From: Bordetella parapertussis
GTDB lineage: Bacteria > Pseudomonadota > Gammaproteobacteria > Burkholderiales > Burkholderiaceae_C
Direction: 5' to 3'
Assembly: GCA_945890735.1 (NCBI GenBank)
Contig: CAMDCZ010000012.1
Span: forward strand, 1 to 52,028
DNA length: 52,028 nucleotides
Shown: positions 16,729-24,859 of the stretch, piece after piece
How positions within the stretch are numbered: the stretch's first letter is position 1
Layout: each line of letters begins with the position of its first letter
Translations under genes and position numbers: made by a program
Notes under the pieces: model-generated
Told to the model about the DNA's origin: nothing
Seen by the model: the letters and a program-made list of their open reading frames with translations, nothing else
Database searches by the model: none

Positions 16729-17859
16729 TCAGGCACGGGTGTCAATCACCGAGCCGCGGGTGCCAGAGCCTTCACCGGCCCGCACCAAGGGCCTGGGGGC
16801 ATTGAAAATTTGAAACGATTGCAGCTGCAGCCCCGCCGCCCCCAGCTCCAAACCCAATTCGCCTGAGCGCTGCTGAGCCAAATGGGCCACCTCACCGCGC
16901 AGGGCCCACATCACCAAATCCACACGGGTGTTTTGGGTAATCACCGTGTTGAGCCAAATTTCTCCCAACATCCGACTGCGGGAATGGATGTCTACGCTCA
17001 ATGGCGGCTCTTCATGGCCTGGCTTGCGGGCTGGTCGTTGAAAGTGCAGGTCGACAGGCTCTGCATCGATGAAAGGCAAGACCACATGCAAGGACAGCTC
17101 ACCTTGCAGCCATTTTTGCGCGCTCTGCGCTTGGGCCGATTCCAACTCCCGAACAGCCGACTCCAGCTCTCGGCTTTGCGCTTTGCTGACGCCCTCCGCC
17201 GAGGTTTCTTGCAACAAGGCCAGCATTTTTTTGATGATGGACTTGGCATCATCGACGGGCGTTTGTCCCTGAACCAGTTGGTTCTCAACGCTGCGGGCCT
17301 GGCCCATCACCGCTTTTTTGAGCATGCTGGGATTCATTTGCGCCATGCTGCTGCGTTGCTGCAGCAAGCGCTTGACCATGTCGCGCATTTCGCCTTGAAC
17401 CGCCCACTGCCCGATGCGCATGTCGGCGAGTAACTTGGTCAAACTGGCAAAGCCCGCCGGCTGTGTGAGCAGCATGCCCAAGTGGGCGTGACGCGCATCC
17501 AAAGCCTGCATCGTTTGCCCACTGGTGGGCAAACCAAAACCCGCTGCTGCGGGTGTGGCGCTGGAGGTTTGACCGGGGGGATAGGCTTGGATCAAAAAGC
17601 CCCAGCCACTGGCATTGTGGTTCACCCGCAAAAAGGGTTTGTCACCGTCTTTGAGCACCCAACCATTGGGCAAATCAAAGAAAAAGTCTTTTAACCACAA
17701 GCGCACACGTTGGTCTTTGACCTCGGCGAGGGCTTGCACGATTTGTCCATCGCGCAAGCCGAGGTGCTGAGCCACGGGCGTTTGCACCCACATGGTTCGG
17801 CTCTCCAGCGCAACGGGTGTGACCCGATTGGCAGCGGAAACAATCTCGGCTCCGAGCAT
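16729..17859 (-). CDS. FliK-like flagellar hook-length control domain protein
   Basis: This 376-residue protein has a C-terminal domain resembling the FliK (Flg_hook) fold: LHVVLPFIDAEPVDLHFQR, then SRMLGEIWLNTVITQNTRVDLVMWALRGEVAHLAQQ and LGLELGAAGLQLQSFQIFNA. The N-terminal half differs from canonical FliK (516 residues at 30151-31701, which is Pro/Ala/Gln-rich). The start has AAAGGA at a good distance. Its direct neighbour is the FlhB C-terminal domain protein. FliK C-terminal and FlhB C-terminal domains are known partners in the specificity switch, so the pair probably acts together. Function is inferred. Confidence 0.78.
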   Translation of the reverse strand: MLGAEIVSAANRVTPVALESRTMWVQTPVAQHLGLRDGQIVQALAEVKDQRVRLWLKDFFFDLPNGWVLKDGDKPFLRVNHNASGWGFLIQAYPPGQTSSATPAAAGFGLPTSGQTMQALDARHAHLGMLLTQPAGFASLTKLLADMRIGQWAVQGEMRDMVKRLLQQRSSMAQMNPSMLKKAVMGQARSVENQLVQGQTPVDDAKSIIKKMLALLQETSAEGVSKAQSRELESAVRELESAQAQSAQKWLQGELSLHVVLPFIDAEPVDLHFQRPARKPGHEEPPLSVDIHSRSRMLGEIWLNTVITQNTRVDLVMWALRGEVAHLAQQRSGELGLELGAAGLQLQSFQIFNAPRPLVRAGEGSGTRGSVIDTRA

Positions 17860-17898
17860 GGCCTGTGTCCTTTCACGCTGCGAAGGATCAGCGCGGGT

Positions 17899-18558
17899 TC
17901 AGGGGAAACGCACCCAATGGCGTTTGTTGATTTCTGAGCCTGGATTGTGCCCTGCGTTGTGAGCGGCTGCGCCACCCGAAGGTGCAGGCATGCTCGGTGC
18001 AGGCACCGGCGTGGCAGTGGCCACCATGCTTGAAGCCGGGTTCTGGGGTGAGAGATCTGGCGCGGCGGGTGCCAATGCGGGCATGAGCTTTTTCACCAAT
18101 TCCGCTTGGTCAGGCAACACCAAGACCGCCCCCGCTAACAAAGACTTGGGATTGGCTTTGACGAAAGCCTTGGGATTGCCTTGCACCAAGGCATTGCGTA
18201 AAACCTCGTTGCGCAAAGGGCTGTTGACATAAAACTTTTGAATCACCCGGTCAATGGTGTCACCTGGCTTGACCTTGTATGTGCCGATCCCCGTTTGCCC
18301 CATGGTCTCGGTTGTCACAGGTGTTTCCTGCGCAGCCGCTGACTGAGCAACCATCACCTTGGGTTTTTTGACAGGCGTGGCTTTGGGGGGGTCCTTGGGC
18401 TCCGGCGCCACTGCGGCATTGGGTGCATCGGACAACACGATGTTTTTCGGCAATTCCAAAGGCGGCTGCTTGCTGGCTTCTTGCGCTGCCGCGACAAAGA
18501 CCAAGCCTTGCAACATGAATGCACATGCAACAAAGAGCGGGGTGTTTTGGATTTTCAT
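17899..18558 (-). CDS. FimV/HubP-type LysM protein of the flgP-flgT operon
   Basis: This 219-residue exported protein starts at ATG 18558, with AAGGAG eight bases upstream. The signal peptide is about 1-24 (ends FVAAAQ). A Pro/Lys-rich linker follows, then a FimV-type LysM domain at about 85-140: GTYKVKPGDTIDRVIQKFYV, then LRNEVLRNALVQGNPKAF and LLAGAVLVLP. The tail is Pro/Ala-rich. FimV and HubP proteins organise cell poles and polar flagella or pili, but they are much larger with a membrane helix, so only the LysM part is shared. It probably sits in the periplasm on peptidoglycan. Confidence 0.7.
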   Translation of the reverse strand: MKIQNTPLFVACAFMLQGLVFVAAAQEASKQPPLELPKNIVLSDAPNAAVAPEPKDPPKATPVKKPKVMVAQSAAAQETPVTTETMGQTGIGTYKVKPGDTIDRVIQKFYVNSPLRNEVLRNALVQGNPKAFVKANPKSLLAGAVLVLPDQAELVKKLMPALAPAAPDLSPQNPASSMVATATPVPAPSMPAPSGGAAAHNAGHNPGSEINKRHWVRFP

Positions 18559-18578
18559 GGCGTGACTCCTTCGGATCT

Positions 18579-19628
18579 TCAAGGCGTGTGGGGGACTGCA
18601 ATCCAAGACGGATGGACAGGCGTTTTGCTGGCCGTCTTTAATTGAAGTTCGGCGTAATACTCACTGACAGACACGACTTCGGCCATGGCCAAACTGTCCA
18701 AGGCTTTGGCTTCAAGGGCTCGTGAAGGCAGCTTGCTTTTGTCGGTCAAAACCATCTGCGCACCGACCCTTAAACCACTGGCCGCACCGCCTGCGATGCG
18801 CACCGTGTCAGGGCGAACACGCACCACGTCAAATTGGGGCACACGGCAAACCAACTCACGTTCCATGCCCTGTAAAAAAACAGCCAACGCAGATTGGATT
18901 TGTGCGATGACCACAGGGGCCAGGGGCTTGGAGGAGGTTGCAACCTCGCGCGGCTGGTCGATGCTGATTTTCTGGTCAGCCGTGTACACCACCGTTCCCT
19001 GGTGGCGAGACACCAATGTCCAACGGACATCGTAGGCAGAGGTGCGCGGTAGGCTGGCGGCCATGCTGGGCGCGATGCTCAACTTCAATTGCCAGGCAAT
19101 GTGGTTTTCGCCTTGGCCCAGCAATACCTTTTGGTAACCATCCAAAGTCGGATGGCTGTCAACCAATCGCCAAAGGGGAGATGCTTGCGACTGCGCAAAG
19201 GCTTGCTGCTTGAATTGCAAAGCGATTTGCTGTGCTTCAAATTGGTAAGCCACAGGCATTTGTGCCGAATACTGCACTTGCCAACTGACATGGTGCCAAG
19301 CACTGTTGGCCGCGGTGTGGCAGGCCGGCACCGGCAAGGGCTTGCTGTCAAAGCTGAGCTCATCCATGTCGCGGCCATAGGCCAATACCCGAATGCCACG
19401 CACTTCCATGCCAGTCACGAAGCTGCTGGCCTCGCGCAAAACGCCTGAACCATCGATGAATGCAGCTGACTTGACCTCTGTCGGGCCTTGCAGGGAACGC
19501 TGCACCAGGGACTGACGAATCGCTTCGAGGCGTTCTTCCGCACTGAGTGTTTGTGCCGTCAGCATGCCGGGTGCCAATGACAGCCCAAAGGCACTCAGAC
19601 AAGACAGGAAGATGGCGCGCAGGGACAT
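18579..19628 (-). CDS. flgT: FlgT-like flagellar H-ring protein
   Basis: In Vibrio, FlgT is a periplasmic protein that builds the H ring around the LP ring and supports stator assembly. Here it has 349 residues. The signal peptide is about 1-26 (MSLRAIFLSCLSAFGLSLAPGMLTA). FlgT-like parts are the N-terminal AEERLEAIRQSLVQRSLQGPTEVKSAAFIDGSGVLREAS and the C-terminal IAGGAASGLRVGAQMVLTD and VVSVSEYYAELQL segments. An upstream TTG at 19655 overlaps the flgP stop. I prefer ATG 19628, which gives a normal signal peptide, though neither has a strong ribosome site. It lies after flgP as in Vibrio. Confidence 0.82.
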   Translation of the reverse strand: MSLRAIFLSCLSAFGLSLAPGMLTAQTLSAEERLEAIRQSLVQRSLQGPTEVKSAAFIDGSGVLREASSFVTGMEVRGIRVLAYGRDMDELSFDSKPLPVPACHTAANSAWHHVSWQVQYSAQMPVAYQFEAQQIALQFKQQAFAQSQASPLWRLVDSHPTLDGYQKVLLGQGENHIAWQLKLSIAPSMAASLPRTSAYDVRWTLVSRHQGTVVYTADQKISIDQPREVATSSKPLAPVVIAQIQSALAVFLQGMERELVCRVPQFDVVRVRPDTVRIAGGAASGLRVGAQMVLTDKSKLPSRALEAKALDSLAMAEVVSVSEYYAELQLKTASKTPVHPSWIAVPHTP

Positions 19629-19651
19629 GATGCGGATGGCTTGACTGACGA

Positions 19652-20197
19652 TCAACGTGCTGTGCGGGCCGCGATTTGGGTCAAGTAGAGCATGCGCAAA
19701 TCTTGCACCGAGTTGCGGTCCAGTGACAAGGTGGTTTCATAGGTGTCGTCGCCCACAGGGGTGATGCTCACCAATTGAGCGCCATAAATCACACCTTCAA
19801 CACGGGTGCGGAAAGTGTCGTTCATCACAGTCATGTCAGCCACGGTGGTGTTGGCATCCAACTGTTGGCCATAAACCTGCTCGGTCAATGCACGGTAGGC
19901 GTCCAGTTTGGAGGCACGGATGGCAAGCAGACGTTGTTGTGCTGCGTTTTTATGGTTTTGCACGCTGATGACGGCATAGCCTGTGGCCACATAGGTCTCG
20001 CGCTTGTCCATCATGGGTGTGATCATGGATGCAGGTGCCGGCTCCACGGCGTTACTGGCCACGGCCTGGGTGCCCGATGCGGCGCCAGGGGCAGAGACTG
20101 TCACCACGGGGGCTGGTGTGGCTGCATACGGGCGCATGGCCTCGCAAGCGGTCAACGAAGCCAATGCGATGCTGCCCAAAACAATTCGGTAAATCAT
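19652..20197 (-). CDS. flgP: FlgP-like outer-membrane lipoprotein (LPP20 family)
   Basis: A 181-residue lipoprotein with signal MIYRIVLGSIALASLTAC and lipobox Cys18. After an Ala/Pro-rich linker, the LPP20/FlgP domain reads YVATGYAVISVQNHKNAAQQRLLAIRASKLDAYRALTEQVYG, then the VADMTVMNDTFRTRVEGVI segment. In Vibrio and Campylobacter, FlgP forms the outer-membrane-associated basal disk. It is the first gene of a five-gene minus-strand unit behind a sigma-28 motif. FlgO, its usual partner, is not seen here. Confidence 0.85.
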   Translation of the reverse strand: MIYRIVLGSIALASLTACEAMRPYAATPAPVVTVSAPGAASGTQAVASNAVEPAPASMITPMMDKRETYVATGYAVISVQNHKNAAQQRLLAIRASKLDAYRALTEQVYGQQLDANTTVADMTVMNDTFRTRVEGVIYGAQLVSITPVGDDTYETTLSLDRNSVQDLRMLYLTQIAARTAR

Positions 20198-20271
20198 GGT
20201 GTTTTCCTCTCAAATTAAAGCGCTGGTGTCCGGCTCATCCAAACACACTTGCTCCATGGGGTACATGCGAA

Positions 20272-20298
20272 GAATCGACAACTCCCCCAACTTCTTTA
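20272..20298 (-). promoter_or_regulatory. Sigma-28 (FliA) promoter of the flgP-flgT operon
   Basis: The minus strand reads TAAAGAAG, 11 bases, GTCGATTC, close to TAAAGTTT-N11-GCCGATAA. It lies 75 bases before the flgP ATG, which has GAGAGGA upstream. The following five genes all run the same way with gaps of 12-40 bases or overlaps, so the motif probably controls all of them. Confidence 0.72.
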
Positions 20299-20371
20299 AG
20301 CCAAATTCCAAATCCACCGAATACTTTTGACGGCTTGCCATGCTTGAGCCTTGAGCGACAATGCTTCAAGC

Positions 20372-21502
20372 ATGAAATCGCCATCATTTTTCATCGGAAC
20401 CAGTCCCATCGCGCAAGCGCTGCGCCGTTTGGTGACCACCATAGCTCACTCCAATGCCACGGTCATGATCACCGGCGAGAGTGGCACTGGCAAAGAACTG
20501 CTTGCACGCTCATTGCATGAACAATCTGACCGGGCAGGTGGTGCATTTGTACCTATTAACTGCTCAGCCATCCCCAAAGAACTTTTAGAAAGCGAACTTT
20601 TCGGTCACCGAAAAGGATCCTTCACAGGCGCCGTCGCCGACCGAATGGGTCGCTTCGAATTGGCCCATGGTGGGACCATTTTTCTGGACGAGATTGGCGA
20701 CATGTCCCTGGACATGCAGGTCAAGCTGCTGCGGGTTTTGCAAGAGCGGGTGATTGACCCGGTCGGCTCCACCCGACAAATACCGATCGATGTCCGTGTC
20801 ATTGCCGCCACACACCGCGATTTAGAAGCAGAAATCCAAGCTGGCCGATTCCGTGAAGACTTGTACTATCGGCTTAACGTGCTGCCTGTGGTCACGCCGC
20901 CTTTGCGCGAACGGCCAGTTGACATTGTCGAATTGCTGCAGTTTTACGCTGAACACTACAAACTGCCCAAAGGTCAAGCGGTTCAATTCACGCCAGCGTT
21001 TTTGGAGGCCTTGGTCAGCTACGCCTGGCCAGGCAATGTGCGCGAGTTGTGCAACCTGATGGACCGCTTCAGCACGCTTTATCCGGGTCAAACCTTGGAC
21101 CTGCGCGCCATCCCTGCCAACTTGTTGCCCAAAGGTTTGGTCCCCATCCAAGCCGAGATGTTGGAACGCATTGGCCCGGTGGTTCAAGCCCAAGAGATGA
21201 CGCCGCCACCCGAGGTCTTGGCTGAAATGGATCAAGCGTCATCCTCGCAGGCATGGATGACTGACCAACCTGAGCCACAGGACAACGAGATTGAAAGCAT
21301 CATCATGCTGGCACAAGGCATGCCGCATTTGCCGCCAGAAGGTTTGTCGTTGAAAGACCGCTTGGCCGAAATAGAGCGCAACATCATCGAGCAAGCCTTG
21401 GAACGTTCACAAGGCAATGTCTCTCGAACCGCGAAATTGCTCAATTTGCAGCGCACCACCTTGATCGAGAAGATCAACAAGTACGAGCTGCGAACCGCCT
21501 GA
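20372..21502 (+). CDS. Sigma-54-dependent flagellar transcription activator, FleQ/FlrC type without receiver domain
   Basis: A 376-residue bacterial enhancer-binding protein. The AAA+ domain is at about 6-250: Walker A GESGTGKE (35-42), the sigma-54 contact loop GSFTGA (82-87), Walker B TIFLDE (102-107), and RFREDLYYRLNV with the WPGNVREL motif (219-226). A Fis-type helix-turn-helix is at about 340-372 (ALERSQGNVSRTAKLLNLQRTTLIEKI). There is no N-terminal REC or FleQ domain; the AAA+ domain starts almost at once. The contact loop has Ser for the usual Ala of GAFTGA. ATG 20372 is chosen; TTG 20351 is possible. It probably activates the sigma-54 promoters before flgB, flgA and flhA. Confidence 0.9.
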   Translation: MKSPSFFIGTSPIAQALRRLVTTIAHSNATVMITGESGTGKELLARSLHEQSDRAGGAFVPINCSAIPKELLESELFGHRKGSFTGAVADRMGRFELAHGGTIFLDEIGDMSLDMQVKLLRVLQERVIDPVGSTRQIPIDVRVIAATHRDLEAEIQAGRFREDLYYRLNVLPVVTPPLRERPVDIVELLQFYAEHYKLPKGQAVQFTPAFLEALVSYAWPGNVRELCNLMDRFSTLYPGQTLDLRAIPANLLPKGLVPIQAEMLERIGPVVQAQEMTPPPEVLAEMDQASSSQAWMTDQPEPQDNEIESIIMLAQGMPHLPPEGLSLKDRLAEIERNIIEQALERSQGNVSRTAKLLNLQRTTLIEKINKYELRTA

Positions 21503-21540
21503 ACAATCAGTGGTGCGTCGAACGACTCACCCGTGAGCTG

Positions 21541-22638
21541 TTATGTCGGTTCTTGGTTGAGCACCGTGATGCTCATGCGCCGGTTGCGCGGGTCAAATTT
21601 GTCCTTGGGATTGAACGGATCGGTGTCAGCCACACCTTCGATGCGCTTGAACCGCTCTTCCTTGATGCCATTTCTTTGCAAAATCTGACGCGTGGCTTCT
21701 GCGCGCTCCGCCGACAAAGACCAGTTGTTGCGGCCTTGCGGATTTTGAAACGGCACGGCATCGGTATGACCACGGATGGCGACTTTGTTGGGCATGTCTG
21801 CCAATGAAGCCGCGACCTCGCTGATCAGCGCAGCAGCCTTGCCTTGCATGGCAGCATTGCCACTTGGGAACATGGCAAAGTCAGCGTTGTCAATGATCTC
21901 GATACGCAAGCCTTCTTGGTCTCGGCTGATCGCGACTTTGTCTTTCAGCGATTCAAACTTTTTGTTTTCGGACAGTTTTTCTTTGATCTCTTGTTCGAGT
22001 TTTTCAAAGTTTTCTTTGTCTTGCTGTTCGGCAATGGCTTTGCGCTCGGCTTTGCTCAGCTTGTCAGGGTCGCTGCCGCCCTCGCCTTGCCCGCCTTCGC
22101 CCGAACCCAAACCTTCGCCTTTGCCGCCTTTGGACGGATCATTGGCTTCGTTTTCATTCTCAGGCCCAGGATCGGTATCGGGGTTGGGACCGCCTTCGGA
22201 CTTGGGGGTCAACCGTTCAAGCAAGCCTGTTTGACGCGCGGCATAAGGAAATGCATCTGGGTCGATGATGGAGCGTCCACCCAACACGCCATTGGAGCCA
22301 GCGAGTTGACCCACAGGCACCAGGCTGTGCGATGTGGGTTTGAAATAGTCAGCGATGCTTTTGCGTTGGTCAGCATTGGATGCACCCAACAACCACATCA
22401 GCAAAAAGAACGCCATCATGGCGGTCATCATGTCAGCCAGCGCAATCTTCCAAGCACCGCCGTGGGCACCACCGTGGCCATCTTCAATTTTCTTGATGAT
22501 GATGACAGGCGCAAGCGCTTCGGCTGCAGGCGCCGCAGCTGCACCGTCTGCAGCCGGTGCAGCCTCTGGGGGTGCGTCTGGCGCGGCATCCGCTGCGGCT
22601 GCAGCGGCCTGCTCTTCGCTGGCTTTCTCGTCAGCCAT
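21541..22638 (-). CDS. motB: Flagellar stator protein MotB
   Basis: Stator subunit that anchors MotA to peptidoglycan. It has 365 residues. An unusually long Ala/Pro/Glu-rich cytoplasmic N-terminus (1-45) precedes the membrane segment with the plug region GGAWKIALADMMTAMMAFFLL. Asp69 is the expected ion-binding residue. A Gly/Glu-rich charged linker at about 150-215 follows. The OmpA-like domain at about 255-360 contains AIRGHTDAVPF, NWSLSAERAEATRQIL and DPRNRRMSITVL. The start is 2 bases after the motA stop, and the gene converges on the sigma-54 activator. Confidence 0.96.
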   Translation of the reverse strand: MADEKASEEQAAAAAADAAPDAPPEAAPAADGAAAAPAAEALAPVIIIKKIEDGHGGAHGGAWKIALADMMTAMMAFFLLMWLLGASNADQRKSIADYFKPTSHSLVPVGQLAGSNGVLGGRSIIDPDAFPYAARQTGLLERLTPKSEGGPNPDTDPGPENENEANDPSKGGKGEGLGSGEGGQGEGGSDPDKLSKAERKAIAEQQDKENFEKLEQEIKEKLSENKKFESLKDKVAISRDQEGLRIEIIDNADFAMFPSGNAAMQGKAAALISEVAASLADMPNKVAIRGHTDAVPFQNPQGRNNWSLSAERAEATRQILQRNGIKEERFKRIEGVADTDPFNPKDKFDPRNRRMSITVLNQEPT

Positions 22639-22640
22639 GT

Positions 22641-23501
22641 TTACTTGCCTCGCATGCCATCGAAGATTTCACCAAACGACGGTTTGTTGTGGTGGTTGAT
22701 GACCGATCGCGCTGCTTCAATCACCAAGGGCATGGGGTGGCCGTGCAAATTGGCAACGATCAGTTGTTGGACACATTTGAAGATTTCGCCGTCTTCCTCC
22801 ACCACCTGGGCAATGCGAATCGCAAAAGGACCAGCAATCCCGTAGGCCAACAACACACCCATGAACGTACCCACCAGGGCCGAACCAATCAATGCACCCA
22901 ACACCGGTGGTGGCTGGTCAATCGCGCCCATGGTTTTCACCACACCCAACACACAGGCCACAATGCCCAGCGCAGGCAAGGCGCCTTCCATGCTGGCCCA
23001 AAAAGTGGCGTTCATGCCTTCATGGTGTTGGTGATTTTTGATCGAGGCGGTCATCACATCCTCCACCGCATAAGGACTCAAGTTGCCAGAAGACACCACC
23101 ATCAAACGCACGGTGTCGCAGATCAAGTCGAGCAAGGCGTGGTCCTGCAACAAAGGAGGGTATTCGGCAAAAATCGCGCTGGATTCTGGGTTTTCAATGT
23201 GGGGTTCGAGTGCAACCGCACCCTCGGCTTTGAGGGTTTTCAATATCTTTGAGACCACCAAGATGATCGCTAGATAGTCCTCCTTGTGGTACTTGGGGCC
23301 TTTGAAAACTTTGCCAGCCGCACCAAAGCCAGTGCCGACGCCGGCCTTGCTGTTGCCAATCAGGGCAGCACCCACAGCCGCACCAAAAATGGAGACGAAT
23401 TCAAATGGGGCAGCCTTGATGATGGGAGCCATGTCACCGCCGTGGACGATGTACACCCCAAACACACAAGCAAACAAAACAACCAGGCCAACTGCACCCA
23501 T
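22641..23501 (-). CDS. motA: Flagellar stator protein MotA
   Basis: Four-helix stator subunit that couples ion flow to rotation, 286 residues. Visible family features are the first helix AVGLVVLFACVFGVYIVHGG, FEFVSIFGAAVGAALIGN, and the C-terminal helices with PALGIVACVLGVVKTMGAID and GALIGSALVGTFMGVLLAYG. ATG 23501 has GGAG six bases upstream; an in-frame TTG at 23513 is less likely. A sigma-28 motif lies at 23554-23580. Confidence 0.96.
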   Translation of the reverse strand: MGAVGLVVLFACVFGVYIVHGGDMAPIIKAAPFEFVSIFGAAVGAALIGNSKAGVGTGFGAAGKVFKGPKYHKEDYLAIILVVSKILKTLKAEGAVALEPHIENPESSAIFAEYPPLLQDHALLDLICDTVRLMVVSSGNLSPYAVEDVMTASIKNHQHHEGMNATFWASMEGALPALGIVACVLGVVKTMGAIDQPPPVLGALIGSALVGTFMGVLLAYGIAGPFAIRIAQVVEEDGEIFKCVQQLIVANLHGHPMPLVIEAARSVINHHNKPSFGEIFDGMRGK

Positions 23502-23553
23502 TTTGGACTCCAAACGTTAAAGCTAAAGGGTCAACAGACTCTGAGCTTATGAG

Positions 23554-23580
23554 ATATCGGGATAGCGTAACGGAATTTCA
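23554..23580 (-). promoter_or_regulatory. Sigma-28 (FliA) promoter of motA-motB
   Basis: The minus strand reads TGAAATTC, 11 bases, CCCGATAT, 53 bases before the motA ATG. The -10 box keeps the CGAT core and spacing matches the other sites here; the -35 box is the weakest of the set. Confidence 0.65.
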
Positions 23581-23603
23581 AGGACGCCTTCCACACATGG
23601 ACT

Positions 23604-24026
23604 TCAATTGACAGCCATGGAAGCTGCTGCTGCGCGAGGAATCAACGCGGGCACAGTCTCCCAGGCACTGCGGATTTCAGTCATCAAGCCATGGATTTCA
23701 TCCAAAGCCACCAAATCGTTGCGGGCATTGACATGCAAAAGCCTGCGCACGATGTAGTTATAAAGTTCATTGAGATTGGCAGCCAAATCGCCGCCCTTTT
23801 CAAAATCCAAGGCACCCTGCAAGCCCAGCACAATGCGGCTGGCGCGAGCGATGGCTTTGGATTTTTCAGCAATGTTGTTGTGCTGGATGTGGCCCTTGGC
23901 CGTCGCCAAACTCTCGATCAAGCCATCAAACAACATTTGAATCAGTTCAACATTGTTGGACTTGGAGACACCCGTGGTGACTTTGACTTCTCCATAGCTC
24001 TCAATGGCTCGGTGGTTGGCTCGCAT
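23604..24026 (-). CDS. fliS: Flagellin export chaperone FliS
   Basis: Helical chaperone that keeps flagellin unpolymerised before export. It has 140 residues from ATG 24026 (MRANHRAIESYGEVKVTTGV). Family motifs are VELIQMLFDGLIESLATAKGHI, AIARASRIVLGLQGALDFEKGGDLAANLNELYNYIVRRL and the C-terminal LMTEIRSAWETV. The ATG at 24026 has AGGAG nine bases upstream and follows its own sigma-28 motif. The upstream ATG at 24059 lies at the predicted transcription start and is unlikely. FliD and flagellin genes are not in the window. Confidence 0.94.
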   Translation of the reverse strand: MRANHRAIESYGEVKVTTGVSKSNNVELIQMLFDGLIESLATAKGHIQHNNIAEKSKAIARASRIVLGLQGALDFEKGGDLAANLNELYNYIVRRLLHVNARNDLVALDEIHGLMTEIRSAWETVPALIPRAAAASMAVN

Positions 24027-24063
24027 GATCAAGGACTCCTGTTTTATTTCATTGACCATGGAT

Positions 24064-24090
24064 GTATCGGTGTGATGGACATGAACTTGA
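24064..24090 (-). promoter_or_regulatory. Sigma-28 (FliA) promoter of fliS
   Basis: The minus strand reads TCAAGTTC, 11 bases, ACCGATAC, with the -35 half nearly identical to the sites before flgM and at 13369. Transcription should start near 24057, giving a leader of about 30 bases to ATG 24026. Confidence 0.75.
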
Positions 24091-24115
24091 GCACAAAACG
24101 CGGATCAAGCAATGG

Positions 24116-24859
24116 TCAAGCAGGAACTGGCTTGCTTTCTTCACGAGCTGGTGACTGCTCGACCGCGTCCGCGGTTGCAGCAGGCTCCAACGCAAAGGGT
24201 TTGAGATTGGACAAATCAGGCTGCAACGCCTGAGGCTCCAGCGCTGGCGCAGCAACCATGGGGGCAGCGGCAACCCATTCACTCTCCGGGGGTGGCACGT
24301 TGTCCTCATCTTCATCGGTGCGAATCATCAACGTGGCTGAATAGGCTTCGGTCAATTCCAAACCAGTGCGCGCATAAATCATGGCGGTGACCTGGTCCAA
24401 GGACTGCTGAATTCGCAAATCGTCTTCTGGGTTGTTGGCTGCAAAATCCACACCCGCTTGGTAAATGCTGGCCAGATGGTGCATGGGTAACCATGACTCG
24501 ATCGAGCCACGCGGCGTGGGAATGATGCGGTTGTTGGTAGGCACGCCAGCCGTGCCGGCTTTGCCATGTTGGAAGCCTTCCATGAAGACTTGCTCAATAT
24601 GTTGCCGCAGCACCGGTTCGTAATGCGGTTTCAAGCTGGTGGCGAGTTTGGCCTCCACACCGGGGACTGGAATGCCACTCATGGCGTCCCACAATGTTTT
24701 GCCACTCAACTCGCCAAACAAACCATCGTTATAGGTTTTGGGCATGTCTGGCGTTGCGTAGCCTTGGTAGATCACATTGACTTTGTCCACCAAGTAAAGC
24801 ATCAGCACAAAGACCAACAAAAGTCCCCATGCCAAAAAGAGTTGGAAGAAACTGCTCAT
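24116..24859 (-). CDS. Unknown membrane-anchored protein coupled to fliA
   Basis: I do not recognise this 247-residue protein. It has one N-terminal membrane helix (about 5-24, FQLFLAWGLLLVFVLMLYLV). A conserved-looking soluble part follows at about 30-180, containing TYNDGLFGELSGKTLWDAM, PHYEPVLRQHIEQVFMEG and ASIYQAGVDFAANNPEDDLRIQQSL. The tail from about 185 is acidic and Pro/Ala-rich and probably disordered. Its ATG overlaps the fliA stop by four bases. The place in the flhA-flhF-flhG-fliA run suggests a flagellar role, but none can be assigned. Confidence 0.8.
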   Translation of the reverse strand: MSSFFQLFLAWGLLLVFVLMLYLVDKVNVIYQGYATPDMPKTYNDGLFGELSGKTLWDAMSGIPVPGVEAKLATSLKPHYEPVLRQHIEQVFMEGFQHGKAGTAGVPTNNRIIPTPRGSIESWLPMHHLASIYQAGVDFAANNPEDDLRIQQSLDQVTAMIYARTGLELTEAYSATLMIRTDEDEDNVPPPESEWVAAAPMVAAPALEPQALQPDLSNLKPFALEPAATADAVEQSPAREESKPVPA

